A DNA stretch of 13,833 nt from Solobacterium sp. (lineage in GTDB: Bacteria > Bacillota_I > Bacilli_A > Erysipelotrichales > Erysipelotrichaceae), in the NCBI GenBank assembly GCA_017514645.1, contig JAFWJP010000105.1:1-13833 (forward strand), written 5' to 3'. Positions 1-7,560 of the stretch are shown piece by piece. Position 1 is the stretch's first letter. Each line of letters opens with the position of its first letter. The position numbers and the translations under genes were made by a program. The notes under the pieces were generated by a model. The model worked only from the letters and a program-made list of their open reading frames with translations, did not search any database and was not told where the DNA came from.

Positions 1-345
1 ACGACCCGCGCATTGCTCGCAACAATGATCGAAGGAACACATACAGGCTACACCAAGACACTGCAGATCGTCGGTATCGGTTACCGTGCTGCACTGAACG
101 GGAAGAAGCTGACGATGAACCTCGGTTATTCCCATCCTGTTGAGTTTGACATTCCGGAAGATGTAGAAGTTACCGTACCGGATGCGACAACCATCAACAT
201 CACAGGTATCGACAAGCAGAGAGTCGGACAGTTCGCTGCAAATGTAAGAGCGGCCAAGAAGCCGGAGCCTTACGGAGGAAAGGGAGTCCGTTACAAGGAT
301 GAACATGTACGTCGTAAGGAAGGCAAGACGGCTGCCAAGAAGTAA
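1..345 (+). CDS. rplF: 50S ribosomal protein L6, 5' truncated by window edge
   Basis: This is the C-terminal part of ribosomal protein L6, a large-subunit protein that binds 23S rRNA near the factor-binding site. The reading frame is open from base 1 (the first codons read [12 protein letters not shown]), so the true start lies upstream. 114 codons are visible of a protein usually near 180 residues. The segment [14 protein letters not shown] followed by LGYSHPVEF is the typical L6 second-domain signature, and the end ([23 protein letters not shown]) is the conserved rRNA-binding tail. The TTG at 13 and the ATG at 25 are internal codons, not starts. It is followed 18 nt later by rplR, the standard spc-operon order. 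Confidence 0.96.
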   Translation, partial: TTRALLATMIEGTHTGYTKTLQIVGIGYRAALNGKKLTMNLGYSHPVEFDIPEDVEVTVPDATTINITGIDKQRVGQFAANVRAAKKPEPYGGKGVRYKDEHVRRKEGKTAAKK

Positions 346-363
346 TGGGAAGGAGAGAGTGAA

Positions 364-720
364 ATGCTGAAGAAGACAAAGAAGAATGAAGAGCGTCTGC
401 GCAGGCATGCGCGTGTTCGCAGAAAAGTAAGCGGCACTCCCGAGTGTCCCAGACTGAATGTATTCCGTTCCAACAAGCATATCTATGCACAGATCATCGA
501 TGATACGACAGGACGTACACTCCTGCAGTCCAATACGAAGGATCTGAAGCTGGAGAACGGCGGAAACATTGAGGCAGCGAAGAAGGTCGGCGAGGACATT
601 GCGAAGAAGTGTCTGGATGCCAGCATCGAAAGCGTACGCTTCGATCGCGGCGGCTATGTATATCACGGAAGAGTTCAGGCGCTGGCTGATGCGGCCAGGG
701 AAGCCGGACTGAAATTCTGA
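364..720 (+). CDS. rplR: 50S ribosomal protein L18
   Basis: This encodes L18, which with L5 anchors 5S rRNA to the large subunit. It is 118 aa, the usual family length. The N-terminus is basic ([20 protein letters not shown]), followed by the conserved core [24 protein letters not shown] and the C-terminal [24 protein letters not shown], which is diagnostic for L18. The ATG is preceded by a purine-rich Shine-Dalgarno sequence (GGGAAGGAGAG). It sits between rplF and rpsE with short gaps and is presumably co-transcribed with them. Confidence 0.98.
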   Translation: MLKKTKKNEERLRRHARVRRKVSGTPECPRLNVFRSNKHIYAQIIDDTTGRTLLQSNTKDLKLENGGNIEAAKKVGEDIAKKCLDASIESVRFDRGGYVYHGRVQALADAAREAGLKF

Positions 721-739
721 GCGGAAAGGAGATACGAAA

Positions 740-1261
740 ATGGCAGAACGTGAAAAGAGACCGTTTAAAAAGCGTGAACCGAAAGAGTTCGATGATGTCG
801 TAGTTTCCATCAACCGCGTCAGTAAGACCGTGAAGGGCGGACGCAGAATGCGGTTCGCAGCACTGGTCGTTGTCGGCGACCACAAGGGCAGAGTCGGCTT
901 CGGTATCGGCAAGGCAACGGAAGTGCCTGATGCGATCAAGAAGGCGACAGAAGCCGCAAAGAAGAATGTATTCACAGTACAGCTGGTAGAAGAGGGACGT
1001 ACGGTTCCGCATGTATCCCAGGGCAAGCACGGAGCGAGCGCTGTCATGCTGAGACCGGCTGCTCCGGGAACCGGAGTTATCGCCGGCGGTGCAGTCCGTT
1101 CCATTCTGGAACTTGCAGGTATTTCCGATGTCCTGTCCAAGATCATCGGATCCCGTACACCGGTCAACGTTGTATACGCGACACTGGATGCACTGAAGAA
1201 CCTGCGTACAGTTGAAGAAGTTGCGAAGGCACGCGATGTGAAAGTCGCTGAGGTTCGGTAA
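740..1261 (+). CDS. rpsE: 30S ribosomal protein S5
   Basis: This encodes S5, a small-subunit protein involved in decoding fidelity and mRNA helicase function at the entry channel. It is 173 aa, slightly longer than many homologues. The double-stranded RNA-binding-like N-terminal domain reads [24 protein letters not shown] and [20 protein letters not shown] (about residues 24-75). The C-terminal domain contains [22 protein letters not shown] and [14 protein letters not shown]. The AAAGGAGA Shine-Dalgarno lies just upstream of the ATG. The next gene begins only 12 nt downstream and is rplO; rpmD, which usually intervenes, has no room here. Confidence 0.98.
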   Translation: MAEREKRPFKKREPKEFDDVVVSINRVSKTVKGGRRMRFAALVVVGDHKGRVGFGIGKATEVPDAIKKATEAAKKNVFTVQLVEEGRTVPHVSQGKHGASAVMLRPAAPGTGVIAGGAVRSILELAGISDVLSKIIGSRTPVNVVYATLDALKNLRTVEEVAKARDVKVAEVR

Positions 1262-1273
1262 GGAGGAACAGGC

Positions 1274-1714
1274 ATGAAACTCAATGAATTGAAACCGATG
1301 GATGGTGCCCGTTTCGTTTCCAAGCGGATCGGAAGAGGCCAGGGTTCCGGAAACGGCAAGACAGCCGGCAAGGGACAGAAGGGTCAGAACTCCAGAAGCG
1401 GCGGCGGAGTCGCAATCGGATTTGAAGGCGGACAGACTCCTGCATTCAAGCGTTTCCCGAAGCGTGGTTTCACAAACTTCAACCACAAGGAATACGCAAT
1501 CGTGAATGTAGAGGATCTGAACAAGTTTGAAGACGGTGCAGTGATTGACTTCGAGACACTGAAGGCTGCCGGTCTGGTCAAGAAGGAACTGGATGGTCTG
1601 AAGGTTCTGGGCGGCGGAAAGCTGGAGAAGAAGCTGACAGTCAAGGCAGCGAAGTTCACTAAGACAGCCGCAAAGGCAATTGAAGAAGCAGGCGGAACAG
1701 CCGAGGTACTGTAA
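1274..1714 (+). CDS. rplO: 50S ribosomal protein L15
   Basis: This encodes L15, a late-assembly large-subunit protein that contacts domain V of 23S rRNA. It is 146 aa, normal for the family. The glycine- and basic-rich N-terminal extension ([20 protein letters not shown], about residues 18-37) is the L15 hallmark and threads into rRNA. The sequence [17 protein letters not shown] and the C-terminal [22 protein letters not shown] are also family-typical. A strong AAGGAGG Shine-Dalgarno overlaps the rpsE stop region. The stop codon is only 2 nt from the secY start, which suggests tight translational coupling. Confidence 0.98.
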   Translation: MKLNELKPMDGARFVSKRIGRGQGSGNGKTAGKGQKGQNSRSGGGVAIGFEGGQTPAFKRFPKRGFTNFNHKEYAIVNVEDLNKFEDGAVIDFETLKAAGLVKKELDGLKVLGGGKLEKKLTVKAAKFTKTAAKAIEEAGGTAEVL

Positions 1715-1716
1715 GA

Positions 1717-3000
1717 ATGTTGCGGACGTTTGCTGGATTGTTTAAAGACAAAGACATTCGCAGCAGAATTCTGTTTACACTGGCAATGCTGCTGATCTAC
1801 CGCATCGGGGCATCGATCCCGGTGCCGGGAGTGAATGCAGAAGCCCTGGCTTCACAGATTTCAGACAATTCCATCTTAAGTATGATGAACCTGTTGGGAG
1901 GCGGTGCGTTCGAGAGAATGTCCGTCTTCGCAATGGGTGTCGGGCCGTACATTACGGCAAGCATTATTATTCAGCTGTTGAGCATGGATGTCATTCCGGC
2001 ATTGACGGATATGGCAAAAGAGGGTAAAACCGGCAGGCATAAGCTGGACAGGATTACCCGCTACCTCGGCGTTGTACTGGCATTCATCCAGTCCTTCTCG
2101 ATGGTCTACATGTTCGACAAGCAGTATCAGATCCTTGAGAATACGAAAGTCTCAACATATCTGTTTACGGCAACAGTTCTCGTAGCAGGTGTGATGTTCC
2201 TTCTGTGGATCGGCGATCGTATCAGTTACAAGGGAATCGGGAACGGAATCTCGATGATCATCTTCGCAGGTATCGTATCCAATATGCCAGCAAGCTTCAT
2301 GCAGGTGTTCAACATCCTCATGAGTGGTCAGGCACAGGGTGCGGCATTCAGCGGAATCCTGCAGTTTGCAGGATACTGCCTGGTGTATCTGCTGATCATC
2401 GTCGGTGTCGTGATCATGCAGCTGGCAGTACGTAAAGTACCGATCCAGTATTCCGGTGCGATCCGCAGAGGCGGGAACGATGTAACCTATGTACCGTTCC
2501 GCATCAACTCCGCGAGCGTTATTCCGGTCATCTTTGCATCAGCGATCATCACTGCGCCGCAGATCATCCTGAGCTTCGTGAACTACGGTGTTTATACGAA
2601 GGTCAGCAATGTTCTGAGCCTGCAGAAACCGTTCGGTCTGGTCCTGTATGCAGTTCTGACATTCCTGTTCACGTTCTTCTATACAGATCTCCAGCTTGAT
2701 CTGGATCATCTGGCAGAGAACCTGGACCAGAACAGAGCATACATCCCGGGTATCCGTCCGGGTGAGGAGACAGCGATGTATCTGAAGCGTGTTGTACACA
2801 GGATCACGGTTCTGGGTGCGGCTGCACTGACAGTGATTGCGGTGATTCCGTATCTGCTGCCGATGATCACAACGCTGCCGAGCTCCATATCTCTTGGCGG
2901 AACAGGAATTATTATCGTCGTCGGTGTTGCGATGGAGACGATCAACGCGCTGAAGAGCCAGCTGACCTCCGTCAAGTACACCGGGACGGCATTCAGATAA
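1717..3000 (+). CDS. secY: Protein translocase channel subunit SecY
   Basis: This encodes SecY, the core of the SecYEG membrane channel through which SecA-driven preproteins are exported and through which membrane proteins are inserted. It is 427 aa, standard length, and very hydrophobic with segments consistent with ten transmembrane helices. Diagnostic stretches are IRSRILFTLAMLLIYRIGASIPVPGVN at the N-terminus (first helix and plug entry), MGVGPYITASIIIQLL and the cytoplasmic loop IPGIRPGEETAMYLKRV. The ATG lies 2 nt after the rplO stop. Its likely Shine-Dalgarno is the GAGGT within the last rplO codons, with 9 nt spacing. It is followed by adk, as in many Firmicutes. Confidence 0.98.
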   Translation: MLRTFAGLFKDKDIRSRILFTLAMLLIYRIGASIPVPGVNAEALASQISDNSILSMMNLLGGGAFERMSVFAMGVGPYITASIIIQLLSMDVIPALTDMAKEGKTGRHKLDRITRYLGVVLAFIQSFSMVYMFDKQYQILENTKVSTYLFTATVLVAGVMFLLWIGDRISYKGIGNGISMIIFAGIVSNMPASFMQVFNILMSGQAQGAAFSGILQFAGYCLVYLLIIVGVVIMQLAVRKVPIQYSGAIRRGGNDVTYVPFRINSASVIPVIFASAIITAPQIILSFVNYGVYTKVSNVLSLQKPFGLVLYAVLTFLFTFFYTDLQLDLDHLAENLDQNRAYIPGIRPGEETAMYLKRVVHRITVLGAAALTVIAVIPYLLPMITTLPSSISLGGTGIIIVVGVAMETINALKSQLTSVKYTGTAFR

Positions 3001-3013
3001 GAAGGGAACAACC

Positions 3014-3664
3014 ATGAATATTCTCATTATGGGTCCTGCCGGTGCAGGCAAGGGCACAATGTCCGATCTGATTATCAAAAACTATGATATCCCGCATATC
3101 TCCACAGGAGACATGCTCAGGGAGAATGTCCGGAACAATACGCCGCTCGGCCTGGAAGCCAAGGGCTACATGGAAGCTGGCAAGCTGGTTCCGGATGCTG
3201 TCATCAACGGTATGGTTGAAGTCAGGCTGCAGGAGCCCGATTGTGTAAAGGGCTATCTGCTGGACGGCTTCCCCCGTACGCTGGAACAGGCGAACACGCT
3301 GACAGAGATTGCCGAAAGGATCGGCCGTCCCGTACAGGCTGTCATCGCTCTGGAAGTCAGTTTCGATGAACTGGTGAAGAGAATCACCGGCCGCCGGATC
3401 TGCCCGAAGTGCGGTGCGATCTATCACACGATCAATCAGCCGAGCAAGGTTGAAGGGATCTGTGATGTCTGCGGAAGTGAGCTGGTACAGCGTAAGGATG
3501 ATACAGTTGAACAGCTGAAAGTCCGTATGGAAGAATACGAGAACAGTACAAAGCCTGTGATCGATTTCTATGAAGCGAAGGGTCTGGTACACAGAGTGGA
3601 TGCAGGGAAGCCTGCAGACGAAGTGTTCGCTCAGATCCGGGAGATCCTTGGAGAGATTGAATAA
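3014..3664 (+). CDS. adk: Adenylate kinase, zinc-lid type
   Basis: This encodes adenylate kinase, which interconverts ATP plus AMP and two ADP in the cytoplasm. It is 216 aa, the long form with a full LID domain. The P-loop is GPAGAGKGT (residues 7-15), the AMP-binding region includes STGDMLR (30-36), and DGFPRT (84-89) is conserved. The LID carries four cysteines (C130, C133, C150 and C153, two CxxC pairs), the structural zinc site common in Gram-positive enzymes. The P-loop is followed by Met where Gln is usual. Its place after secY is typical, but map, which often follows, is missing. Confidence 0.98.
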   Translation: MNILIMGPAGAGKGTMSDLIIKNYDIPHISTGDMLRENVRNNTPLGLEAKGYMEAGKLVPDAVINGMVEVRLQEPDCVKGYLLDGFPRTLEQANTLTEIAERIGRPVQAVIALEVSFDELVKRITGRRICPKCGAIYHTINQPSKVEGICDVCGSELVQRKDDTVEQLKVRMEEYENSTKPVIDFYEAKGLVHRVDAGKPADEVFAQIREILGEIE

Positions 3665-3670
3665 TTCTGT

Positions 3671-3702
3671 CCGGTGCAGGAGGGGAAACCTTCCTGTACC
3701 GG
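3671..3702 (+). other. Intercistronic RNA hairpin with GAAA tetraloop between adk and infA
   Basis: Bases 3671-3684 pair with 3689-3702 to make a 14-bp stem (two G-U wobbles, the rest Watson-Crick) closed by a GAAA loop. No T-run follows the stem, so it is not a classical intrinsic terminator. In the operon mRNA it would sit 6 nt after the adk stop and 23 nt before the infA start. A role as an RNA-processing or stability element is inference. Confidence 0.8.
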
Positions 3703-3725
3703 GAGATATTCAGTGTGAGGAATGA

Positions 3726-3944
3726 ATGAGTAAACAGGATGTAATTGAAATGGAAGGCGTTGTGGAAGATACACTTCCCGGCGCAAAATTCACGGTAAAG
3801 CTGCAGAACGGGATGGAGATCCTCGCTCACGTTTCTGGTAAAATCCAGATGAACCACATACGCATTTTACCAGGCGATAGGGTCACTATAGAGCTTTCAC
3901 CGTACGACTTAACACGTGGGCGCATTACTTATCGGCACAAATAA
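3726..3944 (+). CDS. infA: Translation initiation factor IF-1
   Basis: This encodes IF-1, which occupies the ribosomal A site during initiation together with IF-2 and IF-3. It is 72 aa, exactly the usual length, and a single OB fold. The sequence runs [20 protein letters not shown], then [19 protein letters not shown] and the signature [30 protein letters not shown] just upstream is the likely ribosome-binding site. An ATG four bases earlier (3722) is out of frame. The last third of the gene uses codons (TTA, ATA, AGG, CTT, CCA) that are uncommon in the neighbouring ribosomal genes. A hairpin overlaps its stop codon. Confidence 0.98.
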   Translation: MSKQDVIEMEGVVEDTLPGAKFTVKLQNGMEILAHVSGKIQMNHIRILPGDRVTIELSPYDLTRGRITYRHK

Positions 3945-3957
3945 GGTCATTTGTGCC
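3934..3957 (+). other. Hairpin overlapping infA stop codon, upstream of rpmJ
   Basis: GGCACAAAT (3934-3942) is a perfect inverted repeat of ATTTGTGCC (3949-3957) with a 6-nt loop. The stem begins inside the last codons of infA and ends 3 nt before the GGAGG of rpmJ. It has no T-run and so is not a terminator. It could modulate rpmJ translation or mRNA processing; that role is inference. Confidence 0.7.
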
Positions 3958-3971
3958 TGGGAGGAACAATC

Positions 3972-4085
3972 ATGAAAGTTAGACCGTCAGTAAAACCTAT
4001 TTGTGACAAGTGCAGGGTCATCAAGCGCAACGGCGTTGTGATGATCATCTGCGAGAACCCGAAGCATAAGCAGAGACAGGGTTAA
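3972..4085 (+). CDS. rpmJ: 50S ribosomal protein L36, zinc-binding form
   Basis: This encodes L36, the smallest large-subunit protein. The 37-residue product begins [20 protein letters not shown] and ends NPKHKQRQG. The zinc ribbon is complete, with C11, C14, C27 and H32, so this is the C+ paralogue rather than the cysteine-free form used in zinc starvation. A GGGAGGAAC Shine-Dalgarno lies just upstream of the ATG. Its position between infA and rpsM is the canonical alpha-operon arrangement. Confidence 0.98.
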   Translation: MKVRPSVKPICDKCRVIKRNGVVMIICENPKHKQRQG

Positions 4086-4105
4086 GAAAGAGGAGAAAGA
4101 GATAT

Positions 4106-4471
4106 ATGGCTCGTATTGCTGGTGTTGATATTCCCGCCAATAAAAGGGTGGTCGTATCATTAACCTATATTTACGGTATCGGTCCGACAACGGCGAAGAA
4201 GATCCTCGCTGATTGCGGTATTTCCGAAGATATCCGTACAAAAGACCTGACTGATGCGCAGGAGACAGCGATCCGTCAGCACGTTGATCAGATCAAGACC
4301 GAAGGTGATCTGCGCCGTGAGCGTGCGCTGAACATCAAGCGTCTGATGGAGATCGGCTGCTACAGAGGCATGCGTCACAGACGCGGCCTGCCGGTAAACG
4401 GTCAGAGAACACGTACGAATGCCCGTACCCGCAAGGGTCCCCGTCGTACAGTTGCGAACAAGAAGAAGTAA
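4106..4471 (+). CDS. rpsM: 30S ribosomal protein S13
   Basis: This encodes S13, which sits at the head of the 30S subunit and forms intersubunit bridges and tRNA contacts. It is 121 aa, the normal length. The start [26 protein letters not shown] is the classic S13 N-terminus with its helix-two-turn-helix region. The basic tail [25 protein letters not shown] reaches the P-site tRNA. AGAGGAGAAAG lies upstream of the ATG as ribosome-binding site. It is followed by rpsK after 18 nt. Confidence 0.98.
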   Translation: MARIAGVDIPANKRVVVSLTYIYGIGPTTAKKILADCGISEDIRTKDLTDAQETAIRQHVDQIKTEGDLRRERALNIKRLMEIGCYRGMRHRRGLPVNGQRTRTNARTRKGPRRTVANKKK

Positions 4472-4489
4472 TCGGGAGGGTCGAACAAT

Positions 4490-4894
4490 ATGGCAAAGAA
4501 TACAAGAACGTCCGCAAGGAGAAACGTTCGTAAGAAGGTAAAGCGTAATGTTGTCAGGGGTGTTGCACACATCCATTCGACATTCAACAATACGATCGTA
4601 ACGATCGCTGATGAAGGCGGAAACGTCATTGCGTGGAGTTCTGCAGGTGCACTTGGCTACAAGGGTTCCCGTAAGTCCACTCCGTACGTTGCTCAGCTGT
4701 GTGCGGAAGCTGCTGCGAAGGCTGCGGTACAGCAGGGTATGAAGACAGTGGAAGTCAATGTCAAGGGACCTGGTCCCGGACGTGAGGCTGCTGTACGTTC
4801 CCTGCAGGTTGCAGGTCTGGACATCACAGCAATCAATGATGTTACACCGATCCCTCACAACGGATGCCGTCCGCCGAAGAGACCGCGTGGTTAA
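4490..4894 (+). CDS. rpsK: 30S ribosomal protein S11
   Basis: This encodes S11, a platform protein of the 30S subunit near the mRNA exit site. It is 134 aa. The basic N-terminal stretch ([19 protein letters not shown]) is followed by [27 protein letters not shown] and the conserved end [26 protein letters not shown] upstream of the ATG serves as ribosome-binding site. It sits between rpsM and rpoA as in most bacteria. Confidence 0.98.
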   Translation: MAKNTRTSARRNVRKKVKRNVVRGVAHIHSTFNNTIVTIADEGGNVIAWSSAGALGYKGSRKSTPYVAQLCAEAAAKAAVQQGMKTVEVNVKGPGPGREAAVRSLQVAGLDITAINDVTPIPHNGCRPPKRPRG

Positions 4895-4917
4895 TTGAAA
4901 CAATAGGAGGAAAATGG

Positions 4918-5877
4918 ATGCAGAAGTTTGAAAGAGCCGATTTCGAAGTTGTTGAGTACTCTGAAGACGAACATTACGGAAAATTCGTAATGTCTCCGCT
5001 GGAAAGAGGATTCGGTACAACGATCGGAAATGCACTTCGTAGAGTACTGCTCTCCTCCCTGCCGGGTGCAGCTGTTTATTCCATCAAGGTCGATGGTGTA
5101 TATCATGAATTCACGACCATTCCCGGTGTCCGTGAAGATGTGTCGATCATCATCCTGAATCTGAAGGATCTGATCATGACGATCGAGGACGACGAGACCT
5201 ATACGCTGCAGATCTCTGCAAAGGGTCCGTGCACCGTTACTGCAGGTGACATCATCTGCCCTGCCGGTGTAGAAGTACTGAACAAGGATCTGGAGATCGC
5301 GCATCTGGAAAGCGGTGCTTCGCTGGAGATGGAACTGCGTGCGAAGAACGGACGCGGCTATGTCGGCAGCGACATCAACAAGCAGATGAACCAGGGAAGT
5401 TCCCAGGGCATCGGAACAGTCTATACGGATTCGATCTATACACCGATCGAGAAAGTGGCATATGTCGCTGAACCTACACGTGTCGGACAGAATACAAAGT
5501 ATGACAGCCTGACGATGGAGATCTGGACAGATGGTTCCATTACGCCGCAGAAGGCGCTGGCCATGGCTGCGAAGATCCTGATCGATCACCTGGATATCAT
5601 TGCCGGCATCAATGAAGATGTCCTGAGCATGGACAATGTCATCCGTGAGAACGGTGCAGAAGTACAGGTAAAGGGTCAGCAGCAGCTGATCGAAGATCTG
5701 GATCTGTCGGTACGGTCCTACAACTGCCTGAAGAGGGCAGGCATCCAGACCGTAGATGATCTGACACAGAAGACCGAGGAGGAAATGATGAGAGTCCGGA
5801 ACCTCGGAAAGAAATCTTTGAAAGAGGTTAAGGACAAGCTCGCAGAACTCAATCTGAGCTTCAAGTCCTTCGATTAA
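4918..5877 (+). CDS. rpoA: RNA polymerase subunit alpha
   Basis: This encodes the alpha subunit, whose N-terminal domain dimerises to nucleate RNA polymerase assembly and whose C-terminal domain contacts UP elements and activators. It is 319 aa with the start chosen here. The ATG at 4918 has AGGAGG 7 nt upstream and gives the expected N-terminus MQKFERADFEVVE. The same frame is open 18 codons further up, but that region lies inside rpsK and has no Shine-Dalgarno. ERGFGTTIGNALRRVLLSSLPG is the assembly-domain signature. The C-terminal domain (about residues 257-319) contains LSVRSYNCLKRAGIQTVDDL and RNLGKKSLKEVKDKL. Confidence 0.98.
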   Translation: MQKFERADFEVVEYSEDEHYGKFVMSPLERGFGTTIGNALRRVLLSSLPGAAVYSIKVDGVYHEFTTIPGVREDVSIIILNLKDLIMTIEDDETYTLQISAKGPCTVTAGDIICPAGVEVLNKDLEIAHLESGASLEMELRAKNGRGYVGSDINKQMNQGSSQGIGTVYTDSIYTPIEKVAYVAEPTRVGQNTKYDSLTMEIWTDGSITPQKALAMAAKILIDHLDIIAGINEDVLSMDNVIRENGAEVQVKGQQQLIEDLDLSVRSYNCLKRAGIQTVDDLTQKTEEEMMRVRNLGKKSLKEVKDKLAELNLSFKSFD

Positions 5878-5892
5878 GAAAGGGTACGAATT

Positions 5893-6255
5893 ATGTGGAA
5901 TCGTAAATTCGGCAGAACAGCCGATCATCGTAAAGCGATGTTAAGAAATCTGGCCACATCCGTAATTCTCTACGGAAAGGTTGAGACAACGGAGGCGAAG
6001 GCCAAGGATCTGCGCTCTGTTGTCGATGAGATGATCACACTCGGCAAGAAAGGTGATCTGGCTTCCCGCAGGAAGGCTGCCGCTTATATCCGCAACGTTG
6101 TCGCGGATGAGAAGACACAGCAGACAGTTCTGCAGAAGCTATTCAATGAAGTAGCACCGAAGTATGCAGACCGCAACGGCGGATATACACGTGTCGTCAA
6201 GACCGGTACACGCCGCGGTGATGCTGCACCGATGGCCATCATCGAACTGGTATAA
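5893..6255 (+). CDS. rplQ: 50S ribosomal protein L17
   Basis: This encodes L17, a large-subunit protein near the polypeptide exit tunnel. It is 120 aa, the usual bacterial length. The sequence [40 protein letters not shown] is diagnostic, as is the C-terminal [36 protein letters not shown] upstream is a modest ribosome-binding site. It is the last gene of the cluster: an intrinsic terminator begins 6 nt after the stop codon. Confidence 0.98.
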   Translation: MWNRKFGRTADHRKAMLRNLATSVILYGKVETTEAKAKDLRSVVDEMITLGKKGDLASRRKAAAYIRNVVADEKTQQTVLQKLFNEVAPKYADRNGGYTRVVKTGTRRGDAAPMAIIELV

Positions 6256-6260
6256 GTCAG

Positions 6261-6283
6261 AAAGCGGGGAAACCCGCTTTTTC
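6261..6283 (+). terminator. Intrinsic terminator after rplQ
   Basis: AAAGCGGG (6261-6268) pairs with CCCGCTTT (6273-6280) around a GAAA tetraloop, followed by two further Ts. It closes the ribosomal and rpoA transcript. The -10 box of the next gene begins only about 8 nt beyond the stem. Confidence 0.9.
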
Positions 6284-6288
6284 TGTAG

Positions 6289-6294
6289 TATAAT
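6289..6294 (+). promoter_or_regulatory. Candidate sigma-A -10 box for the lipoprotein gene
   Basis: A perfect TATAAT lies directly after the rplQ terminator and 28 nt before the start codon of the lipoprotein gene. No good TTGACA-like -35 is visible at 16-18 nt, because that space is occupied by the terminator stem. The promoter may depend on other contacts. Assignment rests on the consensus -10 box and its position. Confidence 0.6.
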
Positions 6295-6322
6295 AGGCAA
6301 TACAGCGCAAGGAGGTGTGCCT

Positions 6323-7462
6323 ATGATTTCCCGGGAAAAACGATGGTTTGCAGCACTCAGTGCTTTCACTTGTCTGCTGAGCGGCTGTGCACAGGAAGAA
6401 CCGCCTGCCGCAGATCCGGTACAGATCCCGGAAGAAGCGAATCTCAGTGCCTCCTCCTATACGGAATCCTTCCAGTGTACCTATGAAATGGCCTACAGCG
6501 ATAATACCAAACAGACATTTGATCTGGACGGTGTATTGGAAGTAGATGGTGAAAAGGCTCACTATACCCAGAATATCTACGGAAACGGCGCAGCATCCGT
6601 GCTGGAAGGCTGGTATTATGACGGACGCCTGTACAACACCTACAACGGTGTTACCTATTACGAGGATATGACACTGGATCAGCTGAAGTCAGCCATGGTC
6701 GTACAGCTGACACCGTATCATCCGGACACGAAGGAATACAGTGAGGTGGAAGTCAGCGGCACTTCTGTCACTTATATCCTGACACCTGATGCGGCCAAGG
6801 ATCTGTTCCTGAACCGCTATGATTTCTACGGGTTCGACAAGATTCCTGATCTGGACGTCCTGGACGGCACGATCACGCATGAGCTGGATAACGGTGTCAT
6901 CACCGGAGAGAAGGCGGAATTCCACGCTGCCCTGTCACAGAGCGGTGTCGATGTGGAGATCCTCTACCGTTCCGGCATCTCATTCGTAAAAGCCGGGGAC
7001 ACTGCAGTATCGGTCGATGAAAAGACTAAGGCGGCGCATTCTGCCTATGTTCATTACTCCGAGATCGATACTGAAGCGATCTCGGATGCCGATCTCTCGG
7101 TGGATGCGCCGGAGGATACCGCTGAAGCGACATTCCGGAAGCGTCTGATGGGCAGGCTGAGCTATGTACAGACCGGACCGGATACATACAAGAGCGAGTT
7201 CAATGAGAATGAGAGCTATACGGTGGATTTTGCGAACCGTCAGTTCATCTACACGAATTACTCCAGCCGCTATGTGTACAACTGGGCGGGTGATGTCGGT
7301 GTCTTCGGCACCAGCTGCACCTATGAGCTCGGTACCGGCGTACACAGCAGTGACTGTGCGGAGGATGTACTGGAAATGATCGAAACGGTCAAACTGTATC
7401 TGCGAATGGAACTGTATTACTGCGGTCTGTCGCTGGAGGAACTGCAGGCTGAAACACAGTGA
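6323..7462 (+). CDS. Predicted lipoprotein of unknown function
   Basis: I do not recognise the family of this 379-residue protein. The start is the ATG at 6323, which has GGAGG 7 nt upstream; the frame is open for another 53 codons but that part overlaps rplQ. The N-terminus is a lipoprotein signal peptide: basic MISREKR, a short hydrophobic core, then lipobox LLSGC with the acylated cysteine at residue 22, followed by an acidic, proline-rich linker. The mature part is acidic, rich in Tyr, Asp and Glu, with repeated YxxxxxYxG-like strand patterns that suggest an all-beta or LolA-like fold; that is a guess. It is predicted to be tethered outside the cell membrane. It stands alone between two terminators and so is probably monocistronic. 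Confidence 0.85.
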   Translation: MISREKRWFAALSAFTCLLSGCAQEEPPAADPVQIPEEANLSASSYTESFQCTYEMAYSDNTKQTFDLDGVLEVDGEKAHYTQNIYGNGAASVLEGWYYDGRLYNTYNGVTYYEDMTLDQLKSAMVVQLTPYHPDTKEYSEVEVSGTSVTYILTPDAAKDLFLNRYDFYGFDKIPDLDVLDGTITHELDNGVITGEKAEFHAALSQSGVDVEILYRSGISFVKAGDTAVSVDEKTKAAHSAYVHYSEIDTEAISDADLSVDAPEDTAEATFRKRLMGRLSYVQTGPDTYKSEFNENESYTVDFANRQFIYTNYSSRYVYNWAGDVGVFGTSCTYELGTGVHSSDCAEDVLEMIETVKLYLRMELYYCGLSLEELQAETQ

Positions 7463-7516
7463 TGAAAATCTTTCAGAAACCTGTTGCACAATCTGCGCAT
7501 TTGTCGTAATTATCTG

Positions 7517-7546
7517 AAACAATCCTTGAACGCGGGATTGTTTTTT
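7517..7546 (+). terminator. Terminator of the lipoprotein gene, with the next promoter's -35 in its loop
   Basis: AAACAATCC (7517-7525) pairs perfectly with GGATTGTTT (7535-7543) around a 9-nt loop, and the T-run spans 7541-7546. The loop begins with TTGAAC, which is the -35 element of the promoter for the T-box operon. The terminator lies 54 nt after the lipoprotein stop codon. Confidence 0.82.
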
Positions 7547-7553
7547 GTATAAT
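7526..7553 (+). promoter_or_regulatory. Sigma-A promoter of the T-box ABC transporter operon
   Basis: TTGAAC (7526-7531) and TATAAT (7548-7553) are separated by 16 nt. Transcription should start near 7560, just before the T-box stem I. The promoter is superimposed on the preceding terminator. Confidence 0.82.
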
Positions 7554-7560
7554 CTACTTA

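Noticed and set aside
494..1486. 330-codon open frame on the minus strand across rplR, rpsE and rplO
   Set aside because: It lies wholly antisense to three unmistakable ribosomal protein genes and its translation (Cys/Arg/Ser-rich) has no family resemblance; it is a codon-bias shadow.
4864..4917. 18-codon N-terminal extension of rpoA
   Set aside because: It lies inside rpsK and lacks a Shine-Dalgarno; the ATG at 4918 has AGGAGG and gives the expected alpha N-terminus.
4891..5928. 345-codon open frame on the minus strand over rpoA
   Set aside because: It is antisense to a clear rpoA and has low-complexity His/Gln/Arg/Asp composition typical of shadow frames.
6164..6322. 53-codon N-terminal extension of the lipoprotein ORF
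   Set aside because: It runs through the rplQ end and the terminator; the ATG at 6323 has a strong ribosome-binding site and starts a proper lipoprotein signal peptide.
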